From assembly GCA_025769875.1 (NCBI GenBank), contig JAGFNK010000588.1, forward strand, positions 1 to 31,970: a stretch of 31,970 nt of DNA. The letters run 5' to 3'. This document shows positions 1 through 11,353 of the stretch, in pieces; position 1 is the stretch's first letter, and each line of letters opens with the position of its first letter. The DNA comes from Russula earlei. Lineage: Eukaryota > Basidiomycota > Agaricomycetes > Russulales > Russulaceae. The notes beneath the pieces are model-generated. The model had not been told where the DNA came from. It did no database searches and saw nothing but the letters and a program-made list of their open reading frames with translations. Position numbers and translations under genes: made by a program.

Positions 1-3000
1 TCCGCACTGGAACAGCAAGCGCGGGGTCTGGGCGGTAATTCTCGTGGAGATGACGGCAAGGTGATGAGATCTCTCAAACGTGTGGTCGATATCCTGTACG
101 TGCTTTCCGCCGGCACAGTCCTCGGTGAGGCTATTAGTCTGGTGCGACGGGTATTCCCGTTCCGTCGAAATCGAATCCTTACTAAGAAGTGCAGCCCTAC
201 CCACCCGCCATGGCAATCTTTGCTGGCCTTGGTGTCCTCCTTTCCGTACGCGTCTTTCTCACGCCCTACCTCGTGACATCTAAATTACCCACCGCAGGCC
301 GTCAAAGACGTCAATTCAAGCTATGATGCACTCGCCGACCTGCTTGAGTCCGTCGAACACTTCCTTAGTCGCCTCGATATCTATGCCAAGGTCCCTATCA
401 CCACGGCCATGGCGGAGATTCTTGTCAAGATAATGGTGGAATTACTCTCTGCCATTGCTCTGGTGACCAAGCAGGTCAAGCAGAAACGCCCGAGTCCGTA
501 CCATCCCTACACGTCGCGTGACTTGACTCAACGCCAGCAGTAAAATTCGTCAAAAAGCTTTTAGGAGAAAACGATGTCGGGGCAGTGCTGCAAAGGCTGG
601 ACAGGCTGACCCAAGATGAGGCCAGGACGACAGCTGCGCAGACGCTCGAAGTCGTCTATGGCCTTGTCCAAAATATGAGGCTTGTCATGGACCGTGAGCC
701 GAATCAGAACAGCTCTTTCCTCACCCGTTGTTGAAAACCTCTCCCTGTAGACGGCCAAGCATCTATGGAGGGTCTCCAGGTGGCTCTAGGTAGGTTCAAC
801 TATCACAGTTTTTACCACGTCTGAGCGAGAGCTAGAAAGCTTACAGCAAAATGCGAGTCATGTGAACAAACCAAAGCGTCAGCTTCTCTTATTGTCGTTA
901 GTGAGGAACTCTGAGACCGTCTCACAGGTGATAGGCTGCGACGCGACATTCGCAATTGGCTCTCTCCGCCAGATCCGTTGAAAAATCATAGTATCGCGCG
1001 CAACTCTCATCACCGTGGGACTGCAACCTGGTTTACTCACGGAACTACATTCTCGGAATGGAAATATTCCGATTCGAATTCTCTTCTATGGATCAACGGA
1101 AATCGTTGGTTTCTCCCACCATTATACGACTTCCGAGACTGACGGTTTCCCGTTGTAGCCGGCGCAGGAAAGAGTATCCTTTGGTACGTTTACCACGTCT
1201 GGCAGCCTCGTTGGAGTTACTGATGCCCTTGGCCAGTTCCACAATTATCGAGGACATCGACAGCATGCGCAAACGTGGACTTGCCACTCTCGCCTACTTT
1301 TATTGTGACTTCAGGGACGACCAAAAGAAGGACCGTCGTGGCTTGTTATCATCTCTCCTTTTCCAGCTCTGCGATCAGTCCGACTCCTATTCTTCCATTC
1401 TTTCCAACTTCTACTCGACACACCGTCGTGGTACTCAGGGCCCTTCCGACACCGCACTTGCGCAGTGTTTGAAAGAAATGCTCAGACTCCCGGAGCAGGC
1501 CCCGGTGTACCTTATCCTGGATGCGCTGGATGAGTGTCCAAATTCATCCTCCATACCATCTCCACGCGAGAAAGTCCTAATGTTCTTGAAGGACCTCGTC
1601 GATTGCCACCTTCCGAACCTGCATTTATGTGTTACTAGCCGTCCCGAGCCGGACATCAAACTTGTCCTGGATCCCATGTGTAGCCATTCCGTTTCAATAC
1701 ATGGCGAGAAAGGTCAGCGGAAGGATATCGACGACTATATCAGGTCTGTCGTCCACATGGATCCAGTAATGCAAAAATGGAGTGCTGAGGACAAACAACT
1801 CGTCATTGACGTACTCACGAAAAAGGCTGACGGGATGCAAGTCATTAATGCTGGGATTCCCTCGCCAAACTTGCTCATATCTGTAATGCAGGTTCCGATG
1901 GGTTTATTGCCAGCTCGTCTACCTGGGCAATTGCCTCCCTGGACGCATTCGCTACGCTCTTAACCAATTACCGGAAAGCCTTGATGAAACTTACGAGCGC
2001 ACTTTACGAGAAATCGACGAAGCAAATTGCGAACTTGCTCACTGTTTGTTCCAATGCGTCGCAGTGGCTTCCCGTCCCCTCCGCGTCGACGAGCTCACAG
2101 AATTTCTCGCTTTTGATTTTGAGGCAGGCCCAATTCCTGAATTCCTAGAGGATTGGCGTCCAGAGGACCCAATGGACGCCGTGCTGTCCACATGTCGCAG
2201 TTTGCTTGCCGTTGTCAACGTAGATGGTGCCTCCGTCATTCAATTTTCTCATTTCTCGGTGAAAGAATTCTTGACGTCCGTTCGTCTTGCTGAAATCAAA
2301 GACGACATTGCGCGTCGTTACTATGTCTCCATGACACACGCTCATACCCTCGTTGCCCGGGCCTGTTTGGGCATTCTTCTCCACCTGGACGAATACATCA
2401 CTAGCGGCGGCCTCGACAGCTTTCCACTCGCTGAATATGCCGCTCTGCACTGGTTAGGCCATGCTCGGTATGAGAATGTGTCAGTAGACATCCAAGAGGG
2501 CACGAAACGTCTCTTTGACCCAAGTAAACGACATCTTGCGGTCTGGCTCTGGATATGCGATCTTAAAACCACGTTCTGGCGTCGACCTCAGAGATCGGAA
2601 AAGCCATCACAGCCGAGAGGGACTCCCTTGCATTATGCCGCTGTCTGTGGCTTACAGGACATTGTAAAGTTCCTAGTCGAGGAGCACTTACAAGTCGTGG
2701 ACGCTCGGGGCTTCTACCGAAACGAGACTCCTTTGTCTAGCGCATGTCGAAGTGGCCACGTGGACGTTGTTCGGGTACTCCTCCAGCACGACGCGGATGC
2801 AAAGGCCCTGGACGATCGCAAGTCGACTCCATTGCATCGAGCTGCAGAGGGCGGACACCTGGACGTCGCTCAGCTCCTTATCAAGCATGGTGCTTATGCG
2901 AGTGCCCAGGACGTGGAAAGGTCGACTCCACTGCACGCAGCGTCTCAGGGAGGACACCTGGACGTCGCCCTGGTCCTCCTCAAACAAGGAGCAAATGCGA

Positions 3001-3731
3001 AGGCGCAGGACGCGGACAGCTCAACTTCATTGCATTGGGCATCACAAGGCGGGCATCTGGACATCGTCCAGATCCTTCTAGAACACGGCGCGGACGCGAG
3101 CGCCAAGGATGCCGTCCGGTCAACTCCCCTGCATGGCGCATCCCAAGGCGGACACCTGGACATAGCTCAGGTTCTTCTTGAACACGGCGCGGACGCGACT
3201 GCACAGGACGAGGACAAGTGGACCCCGCTGCATCGGGCGTCGGAAGGCGGACACCTAGGCGTCGTTCGCGCGCTTCTCGAACACGGCGCGGACGCGAGGG
3301 CGCAGGATGGGGACAAGTGGACCCCGCTGCATCGGGCGTCGCAACGTGGGCATCTGAACGTCGGTCGGGTGCTCCTCGAGCACGGCGCGGACGCGGAGGC
3401 CCCGACCAAGCAGAAGTGGACACCGCTGCACTGGGCGTCGCAGGGCGGACATCTGAGCGTGACCCGGTTGCTCCTCGAACACGGCGCGGACGCGAGGACA
3501 AAGACGAAGCACAAGTGGACCGCGCTGCACTGGGCGGCGGAACGGGGACATCTGGACATCGCCAGGGCACTCCTCGAGTACGGTGCGGACGCGAGCGCCC
3601 AGAACGACAAGAACTGGACGCCGTTCCAGGAAGCGTCGGAACATGGACATCGCGGCGTCATGCAGTTGCTCATGGAACATGGAGCTGTGGAGTTGGGATT
3701 TAATCAGTACGGAATCGGAGGCGCGGCGTAG
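1..3731 (+). CDS. STAND/NLR receptor 1: Goodbye-like - NACHT - ankyrin (5' partial)
   Basis: NOD-like STAND protein, probably a cytoplasmic signal sensor. Exons read from frame and splice sites: 1-141, 195-245, 298-493, 541-693, 751-789, 830-877, 928-1104, 1159-1183, 1237-1836, 1892-3731. Phases close throughout, giving 1090 codons with the start outside the window. Residue numbers count from the first visible codon. The N-terminal helical region (about 1-265) matches my recall of the fungal Goodbye domain. NACHT follows: Walker A GNPGAGKS (267-274), Walker B LILDALDEC (D372) and sensor-like CVTSRPE. From about 720 to the end are 11 ankyrin units of 33 residues. The intron at 1837-1891 has a GC donor. 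It is paralogous to the gene at 4559-9128, with 827 bp between them. Family knowledge: fungal NLRs mediate heterokaryon incompatibility or sensing of other organisms. The ligand and effector of this one are unknown. Confidence 0.88.
1159..1183 (+). other. 25-nt microexon carrying the Walker A of receptor 1
   Basis: The exon before ends in GGA AAT C at 1104 and this 25-nt exon supplies the rest of the P-loop, Pro-Gly-Ala-Gly-Lys-Ser. It is bounded by a TTGTAG acceptor and a GTACGT donor. Skipping it would delete the nucleotide-binding loop and shift the frame, because 25 is not a multiple of three. The paralogue has a microexon of the same length and position at 5817-5841. Confidence 0.82.
2617..3690 (+). 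repeat. 99-bp tandem repeats encoding near-identical ankyrin units
   Basis: Eleven consecutive 33-codon units keep a 99-bp period. Units 3-10 are very alike at DNA level: the stretch starting acaagtggaccccgctgcat occurs at about 3214 and again 99 bp on, and aacacggcgcggacgcga recurs four times at 99-bp spacing (3181 to 3478). Variation between units is concentrated at a few codons: the residue after TPLH (R, W, G or A), the E/Q-G/R pair before GHL, and the five residues after GHL. Such high internal conservation with variable surface sites is known from fungal WD40, TPR and ankyrin NLRs, and implies exchange between units. Confidence 0.9.
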
Positions 3732-4558
3732 GCGGTTTAAAGTCATTTCTGTAACCTTTATGCTGTTGTATTTGATCTAAGTTATTTAAATGGGGTTTTT
3801 TTTTCTGGCCATTTTTAGGTGCTGTTTACTAGTGTTTGCCTCGCCTCGATACCCCGTCGTTTTCTCCCATCGCTGGCCTCGCCTTTTGTTGTTGTAATGT
3901 GAGATGTGCCGCAGTATTTGGTGTGCGATCACTTATGGTGTTTGTTATGTTAGCGCTGTAAGGACCGCGACTATGTACAATGTTGGCAATGTAAAGGAGC
4001 GTATAGTACCAACCGCAGTCTTGTGTAAAAGACTTATGCGGATTCGTGAATTCGCGCGACATTTAGCGGCTGCACGTCCAAACATGTCATAATTATTCTT
4101 AAGATTCGTCAACCTCAGGCTGACGCTGACTAGGATATCTTTCTAGGAGGCGACAACTTTACTAAGCCGGCGCTTGGTCCTGCGAAGGTAGAGACGAGTA
4201 CCTCACGAAGCGATGCAGTTGCTCTCAGTGCGTGGAGGCATCTTTGCGCCAAGAAGCGCTACAGCCTGAGATCTCACTAGCAACCAACCCAATATTTGTT
4301 TCTTGGTCCTGACTCCAGACTCCACTCACAGCGTACGTACAATTCTGATACGTCTTTCCATGCACCATCGATAGCATTGCGCCACACACCTACTAGTAGT
4401 GGCACTTGCACCGCTCATTGCCACGATGCCATAGCCTCGCCGCGCTTATTTCAGATGTACATATGTGGGCGACTCAGAGTTGTAACGAGCCAAACCATCA
4501 TCTCCACTTCTGATCTTCCTATCATCATCCCCAAGCATGCCGATTCTCTGCTAGCCTC
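3732..4558. other. Intergenic stretch between the two STAND genes
   Basis: This holds the 3' flank of receptor 1, including a run of nine T near 3796, and the promoter region of receptor 2. The open frames here are short and do not resemble proteins I know. No convincing TATA box, tRNA or repeat was seen. Confidence 0.5.
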
Positions 4559-7500
4559 ATGTCTTCAATTGGACCTACAACAACTCACTGGTACCCTTCT
4601 ACCAGTAGCTTACAACTAATCATCCATGCGTTGGACGACTACACCAAGCAGACGGGGGTAGATCTTGCTAAGGAGCCCTTCGCGAAGAAGCTCGAACTCG
4701 CACACTCCCCCGATGACATCCTTGAACTAATGCAGGAGCATGCGACAGCTTTCAAAGAATATCGCGAAGGAAATACGAAATTGATACGCTGGCTGACACC
4801 CGTAGTGCGAGTCCTTCATACGTTTTCTGGGACCCTTGGAGAAGCCGTCCCCTTGGTGGGTCATTCCGTTGGATATCTTCTTCTGTATGATTCTTATAAT
4901 CCTTACCTCTCCAGGCCCCACTTCCACCAGCAAAGGCGTTCTTTACCGGTATCGATGTCCTTCTCACCGTACGTTTCATTCTTCCTCTCTTCAACAGATC
5001 CCGTGTGACGCAGGAGTTTAACAGGCCGCCTGCGATGTTAGTTCAAGCTACGATACTCTCACCGACCTCTTCGAATGCATCGGGAGGTTCATCGAACGAC
5101 TTAAAATTTATACTTCGATTCCGACCACTGCCGCGATGACTGACATCATCGTCAAAATACTAGTCGAATTAATTTACGTGCTTTCTCTGGCCACGAAGCA
5201 GATAAAGCAAGGACGTTTCAGTACGTGGTCCTCCGTGTATACATCACTTGTAATTCAACGTTATGCAGAAAAGTTCGCAAAGAAACTACTACTAGGAGAG
5301 TCTGAGATCGAGGACGTGCTACACAGGTTGGATAGGCTTACCCGAGATGAGGCTCAGGCGACTGCCTCCTATACTTTGGAGCTGGTCCATGATCTTGTGA
5401 ACACTATAAGGGTCGTCATGAAATGTTAGGAATATTTGACTTCTTGGTCACGACGTCGATCTCAGCTCATTTCCTAGACGGCCAAGTGTCGATGGGCATG
5501 ATTCGACAGATCTCAACCAAAATGGGCAAGGTGCGAGGTCAGTAATCCCACGTTTCGCCCTTAAAGTCGCAAGACTGAGGCTTCCTTGCAGGAGACCTAT
5601 GGAAGAAGGACGTCCAACTTTGGCTGTCTCCTCCAGATCCATCGACGACCTACGAACGGATTCTAGAAGCATACCATCGTGGAACTGGCCAGTGGCTCTT
5701 CCGGAGCACAGCCTTCACAGAGTGGAAGGTAACGAGGCGGCTCTTGTGGGTCCATGGGAAGCGTAAGGTTCTTAGTCGTTGTTGCATTCCTGATGCTGAC
5801 AGCCCTGGTAATGTAGCGGGCTCGGGGAAAAGTACACTGCTGTGAGTGATGGTTTAATGGGCCGTTCACTGCTACTCACGTCGTCGACTAGTTCCGCGAT
5901 CATCCACTGGCACGAGCTTGAGGGCATGTATGCTCAAGGCATAACCACGATGGCTTACTATTTTTTCGATTCTAGAGATAACGACAAGCAAGATCTCACT
6001 GGTCTACTCGCCTCACTCATTTCCCAGCTGTATGAAGAGACTGTTCCCTGCCATGATATCATCTCTCGCTTGTATTCGACCCACACTTGTGGCCTACAGA
6101 CTTGGAAGCCTACCTGTGATACGTTGACACAGTGCCTGAAAAGCATACTCAAGCTACCCAGAAAGGGACCTATTTACATCATCATCGATGCTCTCGACGA
6201 GTGCCCTAACTCCTCCGGGATAGCATCTGCGCGCGAAAAGATCTTAGATCTTGTGGAAAAACTTGTAACTTGGGATATCCCGAATGTACATCTATGCGTC
6301 AGTAGCCGACCAGAGGCGGACATCAAATTGGTTCTCGAGCCCTTGACACCCCTTCAAATCTTCCTCGACGATGAGGACGGACAACACGACGATGTCATCA
6401 ACTACATCAACTCTGTAGTTCACTCAGACCGGATGATGCGGAGTTGGAGAGAGGAGGACCGGGAGCTGGTTATTGATACGCTCTCGAGAAAAGCCAATGG
6501 AATGTAAGCAATCGTTATGTTGTTTCACGTTGGCAACTTACCTGATCACGTAGGTTCCGATGGGTGGTGTGCCAACTGGACACCCTGCGTCGGAGTTTCC
6601 CCTGCAAAATTTCGAGCGTCCTCGAGAGCTTGCCAGAGGGTTTGGATGAGACATACAAGCAAGCGCTATTGAGAATCGACAAGGAGAAACGAGAATCTAC
6701 CCAACATCTCTTCCAGTGCCTCGCAAAGTCCTTTCGCCCACTTCGCGTAGAGGAACTTGCGGAGATTATTGCAACCCGTCGTGACCCCGCGGGCGGCTTC
6801 GAATTTAATGCAAGTTGGCGACTGCTGAATGCGGAAGTAGGGGTATTGTCCGCCTGCTCTACTCTAATTTCTGTAGTCAAAGTCAAGGGCTCTCGAGTTG
6901 TGCAATTTGCCCATTCCTCCGTCCAAGAATTCTTGATGTCGACCCGTCTCGCCACTGATGACCGTCTTTCATGTTATCACATTCGTCCGGAGTCGGCACA
7001 CGCCACGCTAGCCCACGCTAGCCTCAGCGTTCTACTCCAACTTCATGACAAAGTCGACAAAAACGACATAAGTCGCTTCCCCCTCGCCCTCTATGCAGCT
7101 CGACACTGGGTCGAACATGCCAGATTTGGGAACGTGGCCTTGGACATTCAGAATGCGATCGAGCGTCTCTTTGACGCGGAGCAACCGCACTTTGCAAAAT
7201 GGGTTTGGTTATATGACATAGACCATCAGTGGCTTCCACCGATGTCGGAGACTCGACCTACGCAACCCGATGCAAAGCCATTGTATTATGCTGCGTTGTG
7301 TGGTTTCCGAGGCCTCGTTGGACTCCTCATCCGTACCCATCCAATGGATGTCAAAGCCAGAGGCGGTTTTTATACCACTCCGTTACATGCTGCCTCAGCG
7401 AATGGACATTTGGAAGTCACACTACTCCTCCTCGAGCATGGCGCCGATCCAAATTCTCGCGATAATGAGGACTGGACCCCACTGCACAGGGCATCCCGAA

Positions 7501-9128
7501 GCGGTCATCTAGACGTCGTGCGATCACTACTCGAGCATGGCGCAGATGTCGACTCATTCAACGTGTGGCACCAGACGCCGCTGTGCAGGGCATCGATTAA
7601 TGGCAACATCGACGTTGCTCGACTTCTACTAACACATGGCGCTGATGTGAATTCCTGTGACGATCAGCAAGTCACTCCACTACACAGGGCATCTCAAAAA
7701 GGGCATACCGATGTCGTGAGGCTGTTACTTGACAGCGGCGCAGAGGTGGGACCACGGGACAAGGGAGGCCGGACGCCGTTGCACCTGGCAACACGAAGTG
7801 GTCATTTAATCGTCGCAGAGTCACTACTTAGCCGTGGCGCCGATCCGAATGCGCGCGAAGAAAAAGATTGGACTCCATTGCACACGGCAACAGGTGTCGG
7901 ACACGCAGAGGTCGCACGATTGTTACTCACGAACGGTGCGAATGTAAATGCGCAGAACGACAACAGGGATACCCCGTGGGACCTTGCAACAACCGAGGGG
8001 AATGGCAACATCGCGAAATTACTACTTGAATTTACGGCCACTCCCATTTGCCAGGTCAACGAGGTATTGCCTTCAATACACACAGCGTCACAAAAGGGAG
8101 ATCTAAATGCCGTACGGTCGTTACTCGAACCTGGAAACGTCGACGTACGTGACGAGAGTCAACAAACGCCGCTATTCTGGTCATCCAGAAATGGACAACT
8201 CAATGTTTCGCGATTCCTGCTCGAATGTGGTGCGGATGTAAATGCCCGGGACAACAAGGACTGGACAGCATTGCATATCGCCTCACGGAAGGGACATCTC
8301 AGCAATGTTCAATTGTTACTTGACTGCGGTGCCGATATCAATCAACGGACCACGTATGGCGAGACAGCAATACACCATGCTTCTATTAGAGGAAACGTCG
8401 AGGTTGTTGACGTATTGGTCAAGCGGGGCGCCAATGTGAACGCGCGAAACAATTTTGACCAGACACCGCTCCATGCCGCGGTGCTCAAAGGACATCTCAA
8501 CGTCGTGCGATTTTTGCTCAAACACAAACCGGACATTAACATGAAGAGCGGGGACGGGCAGACTCCACTAGATCTGGCGTTGGATAACAAGAAGCTGGAG
8601 GTGGTGGAGTGCCTACGTCATCATGGCGCCGAAGCGGAATCACCAGACACCGAGGGTTGGTCGTTGCACAAAGCGTCAAAAAAGGGGCGCATGGACATTG
8701 TAGAATCCTTGCTGGGGCATGGGGAGGATGTTAACTCCCGGAACGACAGCGGTGAGACTCCTCTGGACCTTGCATCATACGCTGGGCAGATCGGGGTCGT
8801 ACGACTACTTCTCGAGCAAGGCGCGAATGTGGATTCCAGAGACGATAACGGTTGTACACCGTTGATCTCGGCAGCAGGAATGGGGCATCTCGACGTTGTA
8901 GAGTTGCTTCTGAGATCGGAGGCCGATATCAATGCTCAAGACAATCGCCAGTCGACCCCGTTATTTTCGGCTTCGCAGGACGGGCACCTTGGAGTTGCGC
9001 AGCTCCTGCTTAAACAAGGTGCGGATGCGCACCTCAAGAACAATGAGGGAAAGATTCCACTGGATGCAGCATCGGAAGGAGGGTATCGCGAGATTGGGCA
9101 ATTGCTACTTGCCGCTCAGAGTCCCTAG
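4559..9128 (+). CDS. STAND/NLR receptor 2: Goodbye-like - NACHT - 19 ankyrin repeats
   Basis: Complete paralogue of the preceding receptor. Exons: 4559-4855, 4915-4968, 5025-5220, 5269-5424, 5478-5537, 5592-5762, 5817-5841, 5892-6503, 6554-9128. They sum to 4146 nt, 1381 residues plus stop, with every phase closing. The start is the first ATG ahead of the conserved helical region, which includes DDYTKQTGVDLAKEPFAKKL. The N-terminal Goodbye-like domain covers roughly residues 20-260. NACHT: Walker A GKPGSGKST (310-318), Walker B IIIDALDEC (D419), then LCVSSRPE. Ankyrin units run from about 765 to 1375. I count 19, several lacking the TPLH core (for example TPWDLATTEG). Unlike receptor 1, the units are diverged from each other, as in a conserved rather than hypervariable sensor. 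No transmembrane segment or extra effector domain was seen. Confidence 0.92.
5817..5841 (+). other. 25-nt microexon carrying the Walker A of receptor 2
   Basis: Exon 7 encodes the glycine-lysine core of the P-loop and lies between introns 5763-5816 and 5842-5891. It begins after AAG C and ends CTG CT, the same phases as the microexon of receptor 1, so this gene structure predates the duplication. Confidence 0.82.
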
Positions 9129-10090
9129 GGTTTAGGGCTCACTGGTCGCGTTTTCTATTTATCGAGTTGGGGTGTTCCACATCATCTTCTACGGCACACT
9201 GCGCCAAGCTAGTGAGCGGCTGGGTTGGTGGTCCATAGAGAACCGAAGACCCTTTCTGCCCCGGCCTGTTATAGTCTTGATGTGGATAACCTTTTATCCA
9301 CGTCCTAGAATTACAAATGGAAGTCCCGCCCCCAATCGATACAATATAGCACCTCAGAGTCTGTGTTTTGGTACTGTAGCTCTAGCTATGCAAAAAAAGG
9401 GATCGAACGGAAGATGCACACAGGTGTGCTTTCCACAGAGAAACTACAGAGAAACGGAGTCAATCACATGGATAATAGGTTAACTACCTATCCTATCTAT
9501 GTGCAAGTGTCCAATGGGTGTTCTAACCCGTAGCAAAAGGCAAGGACATGATTAGTTACGTGTGCATAGTGAATGAGTGTGGTGACCAACATCAGCCTCA
9601 TTGTAGAAGACTGACTCAGGGCCGCAACTTCACAACACTGCTTGAGCTACACGCCCGCTCACACGTGTTCTGGAAATGAGAGACACAAGGAAGACGCCTG
9701 ACCCCGCAGCTGCAAACGTGGAGTGGTGTCCAGCGCAGGGGAACGGGTTTTTATGCCAATCTATATGCTGCCAGCCTGCCGCCCGTTGCCGTCCTCGATG
9801 CCAATGTGCTGCGATGCTTTACTGGGGAAGATCGCCGTACGAATGAGTTATGTTCTGAACAAGGACGCTGACGCCATTCTGAAGATGGTAGACACCACCG
9901 AGCGAACCTCTCTATATTGAGGCACAAGTCCATATCATCGAGTCCTGTCCGTAGTCCAGCCTCTGGTCTTTCCTGGCTCCCCTCCTTCGAGCATCTCTTC
10001 GCTGAGTTCTCCCCCCTGTACCTCCTGCACGTTTCGGCAAGAATCACAGACGGACGTCACAGGCAGGCAGGAGAAGAGCGTAGAACGCGA
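9129..10090. other. Intergenic stretch between convergent receptor 2 and RNase III-like gene
   Basis: Holds the 3' flanks of two convergent genes. The only structures seen are a perfect hairpin at 9282-9301 (gtggataa, 4-nt loop, ttatccac) and an imperfect palindrome at about 9471-9494 (ATAGGT taact ACCTAT core). I see no protein-like frame. Confidence 0.5.
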
Positions 10091-11353
10091 TCATGGACCG
10101 GCGTCCGCCTGCCCGGACTTTGGCCGCTTCCTTGCACGCTCGGTCGGGTCCGATCCTGTCGAAAGGCGTTGGGACGGTATACCAGGTGCGGATGATAGAG
10201 AGTCGGCTACATGATTTCGGTAAGTCACTTATGTAGTGACATCGTGGTGCACACGTCATGCTTACCAGTGTCCCCTCTTCTGCCGTCCGTCGGGCTGGAT
10301 GGTCCTCGTCGGCGCTTGCGATCAAACTGGCCACGGTTGATCTCCGCGGACAGAGTAACGAGACTATTGTTTGCTTGCCACGATCTTTGCTCGGACTCAT
10401 TGGCCTGTGATGGTGGGCCTCTGCTGGGAGCCTCTGTATGGTTGTCTGGTGGAGCAGGGCGGTTGCCATCCGACGATGATGTCGATGATGGCGAAGGATA
10501 ACAGATCCCCGGTGTCCCGGGTTCCGGGGATGCTGCACTGACAGGCGACAGAATATCATAGTCACGGCGCACTTTCTGGTACGCAGCTTCTACACGGAAC
10601 CGGAAGAGGGAGGCGAGCCACTTTGAGACGACCTCGAAGCCCTGATCCTGGTACAGGCCTCCCACGTAGGCCTATGCGCATTTTTAGAGGATAGTCTGCC
10701 TCGTCATAGAAGGATACAGTTACCTTTAAGGTATTCACTTTGAGAGGGATTACGGATCAAAAATGTGGCCACGAGTGTACAGATGGCGGTCTTACCTCGC
10801 ACTTCCTGTGAATCCCTGAGAGTTTTAGCGTGGCGTTCCAGGAGATTAAGCCTCTTGTGGAGCCCGTATGACACGCAACTAGAGCATTTCGTCAGTACGC
10901 CTCATCGGATGATAAGGGTGACGAGTACATCTCTGCGAGCACAGATTTACGCAAAACACAATCCCTCATTTTCTGGGTAGTCACATTCAGGGACTGGAAC
11001 CGATGTGGTTGACGGAAGATCGACGAACCGTGGCAGGCCCGACCTGTAATTGCGGATACAGACGCTGAATGAGATCAGTAAGGGCTAAGCCAAACACTTG
11101 ATCCCCGATATGCGCTAGTCTTATAGAGACTTCAGCTAACAAGCCAGGTGGGATGGCAATGGGCTCACTCCTCGTTATCGGCACTCGGATCACTCTCAGG
11201 CGCCTGGAAGTCATATCTGGGCCTCACGGCCAGACTGCTATGGGTGAAGATACGATCCCGAATTCGCTCAGACCGAATTTGGGGTAGTTGAGTATCTTCA
11301 ACGCTAAGGAGAGTGGGAAAAGGGTGGGGAGAGCGGTGCGATGCGGAAGACAT
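10091..11353 (-). CDS. RNase III-domain-like protein
   Basis: Minus-strand gene of seven exons, in transcript order: 11353-11169, 11119-11029, 10972-10929, 10878-10796, 10737-10724, 10671-10266, 10206-10091. The sum is 939 nt, 312 residues plus stop, with all phases closing. Residues 18-155 resemble the RNase III fold: IRSERIRDRIFTHSSLA, then NEELAHIGDQVFGLALTDLI (the signature helix, about 59-78), then YGLHKRLNLLERHAKTLRDS, then KAYVGGLYQDQGF. Canonical RNase III has Glu/Asp at four metal-binding sites. Here the Asp of HIGDQ is kept, but the position before KAYVGG that is usually acidic looks lost, so catalysis is doubtful. The C-terminal half is Ser/Pro-rich with basic patches (DRKRRRGPSS, RARKRPKSGQ) that could be nuclear signals. 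No dsRNA-binding domain was seen. Known relatives cut or bind double-stranded RNA, or serve in mitochondrial ribosomes; which applies here is not clear. Confidence 0.78.

Noticed and set aside
2688..3746. Long open frames on both strands across the ankyrin array
   Set aside because: They are frame shadows of a GC-rich 99-bp repeat; their residues are Arg/Pro/Ser-rich and repeat with the same period.
5531..5591. Donor GTGCGA at 5531 for intron 5 of receptor 2
   Set aside because: It would put the next exon out of frame; GTCAGT at 5538 restores the frame to WKKDVQLWLSPPD.
9126..9140. Telomere-like ccctagggtttaggg
   Set aside because: One short occurrence overlapping the stop of receptor 2; no tandem array.
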